From contig PEUR01000208.1 in assembly GCA_002780675.1 (NCBI GenBank), positions 1-5,471 of the forward strand: a DNA stretch of 5,471 nt, read 5' to 3'. The notes under the pieces are model-generated. The model was not told where the DNA came from. It saw nothing but the letters and a program-made list of their open reading frames with translations, and did not search any database. Every line of letters starts with the position of its first letter. Within the stretch, counting starts at the first letter, position 1. Made by a program: the position numbers and the translations under genes. Origin of the DNA: Gallionellales bacterium CG03_land_8_20_14_0_80_55_15. Its GTDB lineage: Bacteria > Pseudomonadota > Gammaproteobacteria > Burkholderiales > Gallionellaceae. Positions 1 through 4,042 of the stretch are shown here, piece after piece.

Positions 1-57
1 CTGCTGTGGGGCGGTAAGGTAGAAGTAGAACGGTTACCCGAAGCATTTGCTTGTTAA
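1..57 (+). CDS. 3' end of an unidentified gene (partial)
   Basis: Frame 1 is open from the window edge to a TAA at 55-57 and encodes LLWGGKVEVERLPEAFAC. I do not recognise this tail, and 18 residues are too few to assign a family. It is kept because the frame runs in from outside and the stop lies only 4 bp before the terminal repeat of the MITE-like element, as expected for insertion just behind a gene. It could equally be a chance open frame. Confidence 0.25.
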   Translation: MLWGGKVEVERLPEAFAC

Positions 58-61
58 ACAA

Positions 62-79
62 AGGCTATGTCACAGTTAA
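62..79 (+). repeat. Left terminal inverted repeat of the MITE-like element
   Basis: AGGCTATGTCACAGTTAA matches the reverse complement of 189-206 at all 18 positions. The match breaks at 61/207 and at 80/188, so the repeat is sharply bounded. Confidence 0.75.
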
Positions 80-188
80 GTAGTGGTGGTCTCGCAAGCC
101 TTATAGATACAGTGCTTGGACAGGTGTTATAAAAATACAAGTCGTTGATTATTAAATACAATTTAAATTATGGATTTTGCTTCAACAA

Positions 189-206
189 TTAACTGTGACA
201 TAGCCT
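189..206 (-). repeat. Right terminal inverted repeat of the MITE-like element
   Basis: TTAACTGTGACATAGCCT is the exact inverted copy of the repeat at 62-79. Confidence 0.75.
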
Positions 207-311
207 AAATTTATTATGGATAGCGTGTTCTACTCAACAAAAAGGTCAAGCGAATGAAACGGCGGATTCAAGTTATCCAATTCACAGCCCACGATTATCG
301 AAGCCTCTAAC
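207..311 (+). pseudogene. Possible degraded tail of a RelE/HigB-type toxin gene
   Basis: This stretch lies directly upstream of the antitoxin remnant, where the partner toxin sits in many toxin-first modules. No intact frame with a start exists. One frame has a stop at 308-310, 1 bp before the antitoxin ATG, and encodes MKRRIQVIQFTAHDYRSL from 254. In the antitoxin's own frame the bases read QPTIIEASNM across the same junction. Both loosely resemble the Pro-Ile-x-x-Arg-Ile-x-x-x-Tyr end of some RelE-like toxins, but only after assuming frameshifts. It may simply be non-coding filler between the MITE and the antitoxin fragment. Confidence 0.2.
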
Positions 312-467
312 ATGGAAAAATTCAGCCCAGCCAAACAACGCATAAAAGTAAGAGCAATTGAATTGGTGCGCATCGTGCGTGAACTTCAAAAACCAAGCCA
401 AAGCCAGCTTGCTGCATTAACGGGTATTGCCCAAGCCACTATTTCCGCTATCACAACAGCATGTTAG
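312..467 (+). pseudogene. Truncated or frameshifted XRE/HigA-type antitoxin
   Basis: The readable product is 51 aa. Residues 1-48, from MEKFSPAKQR through the arginine-rich IELVRIVREL segment to SQLAALTGIAQATISAI, match the opening of short XRE-family antitoxins in which a helix-turn-helix (Gln-Leu-Ala ... Gln-Ala-Thr-Ile-Ser-Ala-Ile) binds the module's own operator. Family members usually continue with an Ile-Glu-Asn-like sequence, a conserved Arg-Val-x-Leu/Ile-Gly region and a C-terminal Phe-Pro-Gly-Trp-like end, for about 80-100 aa. Here the frame ends in TTAC and a TAG at 465-467. In the frame one base over, the sequence reads QQHVRIKPETA, which resembles the expected continuation and suggests a single-base indel near 450-460. 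The C-terminal half is missing and is replaced by the nuclease gene at 505. Without an intact toxin it is probably a non-functional relic, although the N-terminal HTH could still be made. The domain call is reasonably firm; the frameshift position is inferred. Confidence 0.55.
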
Positions 468-492
468 GATCAAACCCGAAACCGCTTATTTT

Positions 493-496
493 GGAG
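493..496 (+). promoter_or_regulatory. Ribosome binding site deciding the HNH nuclease start
   Basis: GGAG lies 8 nt before the ATG at 505. The frame is open further upstream to an ATG at 427, but that stretch is the frameshifted antitoxin debris and has no comparable site. The start at 505 is therefore preferred. Confidence 0.6.
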
Positions 497-504
497 TAAA
501 AAAT

Positions 505-1224
505 ATGTCATTTACTTGGAGTCAAGCCGTCAAACTTGCCCTAGAAAGATATGCGGTGCGGAATTCAACCATCCGCATCGAGCGCGATCGTTTTCTCGCA
601 CAAGAATTAAGTAACATCACCAGAGACACTGGCAGCAGCGGAAAAACACCTGGACAAACAGTCAGCCGAGTATTGCAAGAGTTGCGAGATGAAAAATATT
701 TATTTTTCTCGGATTTGGGCATCTACACACTTAATCAAGTCCCAGTCAGTGCCTCAGATGAAGATTTACCCGATGATGTGTTGGAAAATGCTGTCGAGGA
801 AGGGCGGCTTGTATTAACTGATGTTGAAACATCTAGCGAGGTTTCATTGCTTCGCGTCAGAAGAGGAATGAACGCGTTACGAAAAAAAACACTCGCCAAC
901 TACAGAGAAAGCTGTGCTCTGTGCGATGTGAATGACAAAGGGCTGTTAGTCTCTAGCCATATTGCTCGCTGGGCTGACCAGCCCGAAGCGCGTGGTTTGC
1001 TTTCCAATACCATCTGTTTATGCACCCTGCACGACAAGTTGTTTGAAAACGGTTACTTCGCGATGGACAATGATTTGAATTTGATCTGGAAAGCCCCGCA
1101 AACCATTCGTGCAATAGAAATCTGGCGGCAACAATGCACTTCACTATTTAAGCTCCCATTGGGCACAAAACCTGCACTGGAATTTATCACTGAGCATCGA
1201 ATTCGAACTGGACTAGGAAATTAA
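505..1224 (+). CDS. HNH endonuclease with N-terminal winged-helix-like domain (putative restriction nuclease)
   Basis: Product of 239 aa. Residues 130-185 form a Zn-stabilised beta-beta-alpha-metal (HNH) nuclease fold of the restriction type: CALC at 137-140, SHI with the general-base His at 152, the Asn at 168 in SNTI, CLC at 171-173, and the HDKLF segment with the second His at 176. All canonical HNH residues are present. Residues 22-76 look like a winged helix: a basic helix, a Gly/Ser-rich turn (DTGSSGKTPG), then SRVLQELRDEKYLFFSDLGIYTL. This resembles the Dam-replacing/DpnI-type DNA-binding wing, where LRD is followed by an aromatic strand and G-x-Y-x-L. An acidic linker (residues 84-112) joins the two. 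The expected role is DNA cleavage in the cytoplasm; whether the target is unmodified or modified DNA is unknown. No methyltransferase lies in the window. The neighbours are two small genes on the same strand, the nearest 2 bp away. Codon use and AT-richness differ from purU, which suggests horizontal acquisition. The HNH call is strong; the wing assignment is moderate. Confidence 0.82.
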   Translation: MSFTWSQAVKLALERYAVRNSTIRIERDRFLAQELSNITRDTGSSGKTPGQTVSRVLQELRDEKYLFFSDLGIYTLNQVPVSASDEDLPDDVLENAVEEGRLVLTDVETSSEVSLLRVRRGMNALRKKTLANYRESCALCDVNDKGLLVSSHIARWADQPEARGLLSNTICLCTLHDKLFENGYFAMDNDLNLIWKAPQTIRAIEIWRQQCTSLFKLPLGTKPALEFITEHRIRTGLGN

Positions 1225-1226
1225 CA

Positions 1227-1427
1227 ATGAAAAAATTTGAACGCAATCGGTGGGCTGCTGCAATAGCACTTAGAATAAGCGATGAGTGGACGGGAGCAGC
1301 AGATTTTCCAAATGATGCTTTATTGCTTCGAGCCTATCTAGAAAAAAGCCTAAAAAATGATGTTGAGGCCATTCAATCGTTTATCTCGACAGGCATTATT
1401 GAGAGTGATTACTTTAAAAAAGTTTAA
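1227..1427 (+). CDS. Small protein of unknown function in the HNH cluster
   Basis: Product of 66 aa that I do not recognise. It begins 2 bp after the nuclease stop and has its own site, AGGAAA at 1215-1220, 6 nt before the ATG. It is therefore almost certainly co-transcribed and probably translationally coupled to the nuclease. The N-terminus is basic (MKKFERNRW) and is followed by a segment rich in Ala, Asp and Glu. Residues 30-55 look helical, and there is no signal peptide, membrane segment or Cys/His metal motif. The size and position fit an accessory or specificity helper of the nuclease, but that is only inferred from context. The open frame without ATG/GTG/TTG starts that follows its TAA is described under the findings. 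Confidence 0.6.
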   Translation: MKKFERNRWAAAIALRISDEWTGAADFPNDALLLRAYLEKSLKNDVEAIQSFISTGIIESDYFKKV

Positions 1428-1514
1428 TTCATTAGCACAAAAGGAGCAGGACACGGCAGCGTTTCGCGAGCATTCTATGCGCGACCTATTTCACATAGAG
1501 CCAAAAAATTAAAT

Positions 1515-1691
1515 ATGAAAACTTTTGAAATTGAAATAAAAGAAACACTTTCTAAAATTATTGAAATTCAAGCAAATTCCATTGAGGATGCTATTAAAAA
1601 AGCGACGCTACTTTATAATAATGAAGAGATTATTTTAAGTTCAGACGATTATCTTGATACAGAAATAGAGTCTTTTACTACCTCTAATTAA
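1515..1691 (+). CDS. DpnD/PcfM-like small protein
   Basis: Product of 58 aa. The sequence MKTFEIEIKETLSKIIEIQA, then NSIEDAIKKA, then the LYNNEEIILSSDDYLDTEIE end, has the layout of the DpnD/PcfM-like family: a short beta-strand pair, Ser-x-Glu-(Asp/Glu)-Ala-Ile, then Tyr-x-x-x-Glu-Ile-Ile-Leu followed by Asp-Asp and a final acidic strand. The length is typical. DpnD is the companion of the DpnI nuclease in the pneumococcal Dpn cassette; the biochemical role of the family is not established. The start at 1515 is the only standard start codon in the frame after the TAA at 1425-1427, but no good Shine-Dalgarno is seen (an AGAG at 1497-1500 lies 14 nt away). It is acidic, soluble and very AT-rich. 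The family call rests on pattern recognition, not alignment. Confidence 0.62.
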   Translation: MKTFEIEIKETLSKIIEIQANSIEDAIKKATLLYNNEEIILSSDDYLDTEIESFTTSN

Positions 1692-1720
1692 AAGGGTGGC
1701 GGCAAATTGCCTCTACCCTT
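1692..1720. terminator. Long hairpin at the end of the HNH/DpnD cluster
   Basis: The arms AAGGGTGG and CTACCCTT, plus an inner GGCAA/TTGCC, form a stem of up to 14 bp with one mismatch and one G-T wobble around a single-base centre. It begins immediately after the DpnD-like stop codon. Read on the plus strand there is no U-run after the stem, only the terminal TT. Read on the minus strand the stem is followed by TTTTAATTA, which looks more like an intrinsic terminator. It could stop transcription either way or protect the 3' end of the cluster mRNA. Confidence 0.45.
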
Positions 1721-1782
1721 GCGTGGCAACACTGAAAGCGGTATCCGTTAAAATTCTTGCAGTTCATTTCTGGTAACACGCA

Positions 1783-2634
1783 ATGACCCACCACTACACT
1801 CTGACCATTTCCTGCCCCGACCGCACGGGGATTATCGCTGCCGTGACGGGGTTTATCGCGCAGCACGGCGGGTTTATCGTTGAGGCGAACTATTACACCG
1901 AACAGGAGCAGCAGCACTTTTTCATGCGCCAGGAGATACGCGCCAACTCGCTGCCGTTTACTACGGAGGAGTTCGCCAGCCGCTTTGCGCCGCTCGCCGA
2001 TGAGTTTTCCATGCGCTGGCAACTGGCTGATTCTGCGATTAAAAAACGGCTGGTGGTGCTGGTGAGCCGTCAGGATCACTGTCTGGACGACCTGCTGCAC
2101 CGCTGGCGCAACGACGAGTTGCGGGTGGATATTCCCTGTGTGATTTCCAATCACGAGGACTTGAGGAGTTTCGTCGAGTGGCACGGGATTCCGTTTATTT
2201 ATGTGGAGATGCGCCAGGACAAGGCCGCCGCCTTCGCGCAAATTGCCGCGCTGTTCGAGTCATATCGGGGCGACACGCTGGTGCTGGCGCGCTTCATGCA
2301 GATTCTGCCGCCCGCGCTATGCCAGCGTTATTCGGGGCGAATCATCAATATCCATCACAGTTTTCTGCCCGCTTTCGTCGGCGCGAAACCTTATCATCAA
2401 GCCTACCAGCGCGGCGTGAAGCTGATCGGTGCGACCTGCCATTACGTCACCATTGATCTGGATGCCGGGCCGATTATCGAGCAGGACACGGTGCGCATAG
2501 ACCACGGCGACACGGTGGACGACCTGGTGCGCTACGGGCGCGACATCGAGAAAACCGTGCTGGCGCGCGGCCTGCGCTACCACGTCGAAGACCGCGTGCT
2601 GCTGTGCGGCAACAAGACCATCGTATTCAAATAA
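1783..2634 (+). CDS. purU: Formyltetrahydrofolate deformylase PurU
   Basis: Product of 283 aa, matching the usual family length of about 280. PurU hydrolyses 10-formyl-tetrahydrofolate to tetrahydrofolate and formate in the cytoplasm. This supplies formate for PurT-type purine synthesis and balances one-carbon and glycine pools; in E. coli the enzyme is controlled by methionine and glycine. Residues 5-80 are an ACT regulatory domain beginning YTLTISCPDRTGIIAAVTGF. Residues 88-280 are the formyltransferase-fold catalytic domain. The catalytic triad is seen as Asn189 and His191 in IINIHHSFLP and Asp227 in DLDAGPII, with the substrate loop FVGAKPYHQAYQRGV between them. The ATG at 1783 sits right before the ACT strand, so the start is secure, although its ribosome site (TGGT at 1771-1774) is weak. 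GC-rich codon use contrasts with the upstream cluster. The identification is certain at family level. Confidence 0.97.
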   Translation: MTHHYTLTISCPDRTGIIAAVTGFIAQHGGFIVEANYYTEQEQQHFFMRQEIRANSLPFTTEEFASRFAPLADEFSMRWQLADSAIKKRLVVLVSRQDHCLDDLLHRWRNDELRVDIPCVISNHEDLRSFVEWHGIPFIYVEMRQDKAAAFAQIAALFESYRGDTLVLARFMQILPPALCQRYSGRIINIHHSFLPAFVGAKPYHQAYQRGVKLIGATCHYVTIDLDAGPIIEQDTVRIDHGDTVDDLVRYGRDIEKTVLARGLRYHVEDRVLLCGNKTIVFK

Positions 2635-2692
2635 TTGAATCTTTTCCGATGCCTGCGGTCGGATAAGTCCTTTTATAAATTAAACTTTTCGG

Positions 2693-3643
2693 ATGGCCGC
2701 AGATTCAATTCCTACGCACTTGGGCAACTATTCCATTGTTGAGCAGGTCGGCACGGGGGCGAGTTCCAATGTTTATCTCGCCATCGAGGCGGGCAGTTTT
2801 GCGACGGTCGCCATCAAACAGCTACGCAAAGCTAACCAATCCGCCCCCTACCGCAGGCTACTGACCAACGAGCGCAGCCTGGCTGGCAAGCTGCAACACA
2901 AAAATATCGTGCGTCTGCTGGGCAGCGATTTTGCCGAACAAAGCGGCCCTTATCTGGTGCTGGAATACATCCGTGGCACGTCTCTGGATCATTATCAGGA
3001 CACCGATACTTTGCTGCCGATCAACAAGGTGTTGTCGGTCGTCGAGCAGGTCGCGCGCGCGCTGGAATACTGTGCTGCTCAAGGCGTGGTGCATCGCGAT
3101 GTAAAGCCGGAAAACATCATCCTGATGCCCAACGGCCTGACCAAACTGATGGATTTTGGCTGCGCGGTTGCCACCGGGACAGGCGGCAACATGATCGCGG
3201 GCAGTCTCGCCTACATGTCGCCCGAACAACTGGAAGGCTTGCCGCTGGACGAACGCGCCGACATCTATGCGCTGGGGGCGCTGCTCTACCGGCTGCTCAC
3301 CGGCAAGAAAACCTTCGCGGCAGACGATGAATTTGAGGCGCGCACGGCCGTGCTGAATTATCCCGCCACCCCCATCCATGCCCACCGCAAGGAATTGCCA
3401 CTGCCGCTGGTTGCCGTCATCCACCGCGCGCTGGAAAAAAATGTCCATGACCGCTACCCGGACTGGGCGACCTTTATCCGCGAATTCGGCGAAGTCGCCC
3501 AGCGCATCAAGATGTCCGATCACGAACTGGACGTGTACCGAGGCTTCAGCCCCTCCGCCCAGTCGGCTATTTATGACCGCCTTTCCGCCTCGCGCCAGTT
3601 TTCCCGCAGCTTGCTCTCCCGCAGCGTGATGCCCCGCGAATGA
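2693..3643 (+). CDS. Soluble Hanks-type serine/threonine protein kinase
   Basis: Product of 316 aa. The kinase domain spans residues 11-270 with a complete active site: glycine loop GTGASSNVY (20-28), ATP-anchoring Lys42 in VAIK, Glu60 of helix C, catalytic loop HRDVKPEN (134-141, with Asp136, Lys138 and Asn141), DFG at 154-156, an activation loop with Ser/Thr/Tyr candidates ending in YMSPEQL, and the structural Asp190 in ERADIYALG. It should therefore be catalytically active. There is no transmembrane helix, PASTA repeat or signal peptide, so it is a cytoplasmic one-domain kinase. The C-terminal tail (271-316) is Ser/Arg-rich and of unknown role. It lies 58 bp after purU on the same strand and could share its transcript. 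No Shine-Dalgarno precedes the ATG; TTG at codon 10 would also leave the domain intact. The substrate is unknown, and no partner phosphatase or FHA protein is in the window. Confidence 0.95.
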   Translation: MAADSIPTHLGNYSIVEQVGTGASSNVYLAIEAGSFATVAIKQLRKANQSAPYRRLLTNERSLAGKLQHKNIVRLLGSDFAEQSGPYLVLEYIRGTSLDHYQDTDTLLPINKVLSVVEQVARALEYCAAQGVVHRDVKPENIILMPNGLTKLMDFGCAVATGTGGNMIAGSLAYMSPEQLEGLPLDERADIYALGALLYRLLTGKKTFAADDEFEARTAVLNYPATPIHAHRKELPLPLVAVIHRALEKNVHDRYPDWATFIREFGEVAQRIKMSDHELDVYRGFSPSAQSAIYDRLSASRQFSRSLLSRSVMPRE

Positions 3644-3805
3644 CAGTTTTGACTCTTCCTTAAAAACGGCATTTGAAGCAGATGTGGTGCGGTGCGGCAA
3701 CTGCCGTTATGAACGTAATGGAATGGATGCCCACTTTCATCAACGGCATCAAAGTGCCAAAATTGTAGCTGTTGTAAACCACAAAACCTGAAAGGAGCGT
3801 CCGAA

Positions 3806-3949
3806 ATGAAGATTACTACAATGGGTATTGATCTGGCAAAAGAAGTATTTCAAATCCACGGCGTGGATGAACACGGGAAAGTGGTTGTGCGCAAGCAGTT
3901 GAAATGAAAGGAAATGGCAAAATACTTCGCTAATCTTGCACTTTTCTGA
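3806..3949 (+). pseudogene. Relic of an IS110-family transposase (N-terminus only)
   Basis: The first 33 codons, MKITTMGIDLAKEVFQIHGV then DEHGKVVVRKQLK, are the typical start of IS110/IS1111-group DEDD transposases; Asp9 in GIDLAK is the first metal-binding acid of the RuvC-like domain. A TGA at 3905-3907 stands where the family usually has Arg, consistent with a CGA-to-TGA change. The frame then continues to match as KEMAKYFANL, after which similarity ends (ALF, TGA at 3947-3949). About 90% of the gene (normally 300-400 codons), including the remaining catalytic acids, is missing. A strong ribosome site, AAAGGAG at 3791-3797, survives 8 nt before the ATG. The 162 bp between the kinase stop and this ATG hold no supported gene, and their 3' part is probably the old left end of the element. 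The copy is inactive. Confidence 0.8.
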
Positions 3950-3981
3950 ATTATCCGGCATATACAACTCCTGACTTGGCT

Positions 3982-4007
3982 AAAAAAAGAGCCCCTTGCG
4001 GAGCTCT
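3982..4007 (-). terminator. Distal intrinsic terminator of amtB
   Basis: On the minus strand the stem AGAGC/GCTCT, extended by CC/GG across one mismatch, closes over a TTGC-type loop and is followed by a run of seven T (plus-strand A run 3982-3988). This is a classic Rho-independent terminator for the gene ending at 4043. In the plus direction it is followed by A, not T, so it should not stop transcription coming from the kinase side. Confidence 0.85.
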
Positions 4008-4031
4008 AAAAACTGAGCCGGGGAGGCTCAG
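4008..4031 (-). terminator. Proximal intrinsic terminator of amtB
   Basis: A perfect 7-bp stem, CTGAGCC at 4013-4019 with GGCTCAG at 4025-4031, encloses a 5-nt loop. On the minus strand it is followed by five T (plus-strand A run 4008-4012). It begins 11 nt after the amtB stop codon. Together with the hairpin at 3982-4007 it makes a tandem double terminator. Confidence 0.85.
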
Positions 4032-4042
4032 GGAGGGGAGGA

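Larger units (their letters stand above)
62..206. mobile_element. MITE-like element, 145 bp, with perfect 18-bp terminal inverted repeats
   Basis: The ends are exact reverse complements over 18 bp: AGGCTATGTCACAGTTAA at 62-79 and TTAACTGTGACATAGCCT at 189-206. The roughly 109-bp interior is AT-rich, especially from 127 to 175, and holds no convincing gene. This is the form of a non-autonomous miniature inverted-repeat element mobilised by a transposase elsewhere in the genome. No clear target-site duplication is seen: the flanks are both A-rich (taaacaa on the left, aaattta on the right), but only a short AA/AAA match is possible. The transposase family cannot be named from the repeat alone. 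The alternative is one large stem with a long loop, but a perfect 18-bp arm with this loop size fits a transposable element better. Confidence 0.6.

Noticed and set aside
62..206. CRISPR or phage attachment site
   Set aside because: There is only one inverted pair, with no direct-repeat series, no tRNA and no integrase nearby.
427..504. Longer start for the HNH nuclease at ATG 427 (26 extra residues)
   Set aside because: The added residues coincide with the frameshifted antitoxin debris, and the ATG at 505 has a good GGAG site at 493-496.
1357..1512. Plus-strand frame of about 51 codons ending in DLFHIEPKN
   Set aside because: It overlaps the 66-aa gene in another frame, has no ribosome site and no recognisable similarity.
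1707..1754. Promoter for purU (TTGCGT with TAAAAT)
   Set aside because: The spacing is about 24 bp, too long for a sigma-70 promoter, and no better -35 hexamer is present.
1684..2241. 185-aa minus-strand frame overlapping purU
   Set aside because: Shadow of the purU coding strand; purU is certain and the minus frame shows no domain.
2635..2692. Possible terminator (TCCGA/TCGGA hairpin) and TATAAA promoter between purU and the kinase
   Set aside because: The stem is only 5 bp with a 9-nt loop and no proper T-run, and no -35 box sits at the right distance from TATAAA.
2858..3700. 280-aa minus-strand frame overlapping the kinase
   Set aside because: Long only because of GC-rich codon bias; the plus-strand kinase has every catalytic motif.
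3630..3791. Plus-strand open frame containing VRCGNCRYERNG, a zinc-ribbon-like CxxC
   Set aside because: It has no start codon before the motif, overlaps the kinase end, and has only one Cys pair. Most likely chance within the IS left end.
3749..3967. 72-aa minus-strand frame across the IS110 relic
   Set aside because: It is antisense to the clear transposase N-terminus, has low-complexity aromatic content, no recognisable family and no ribosome site.
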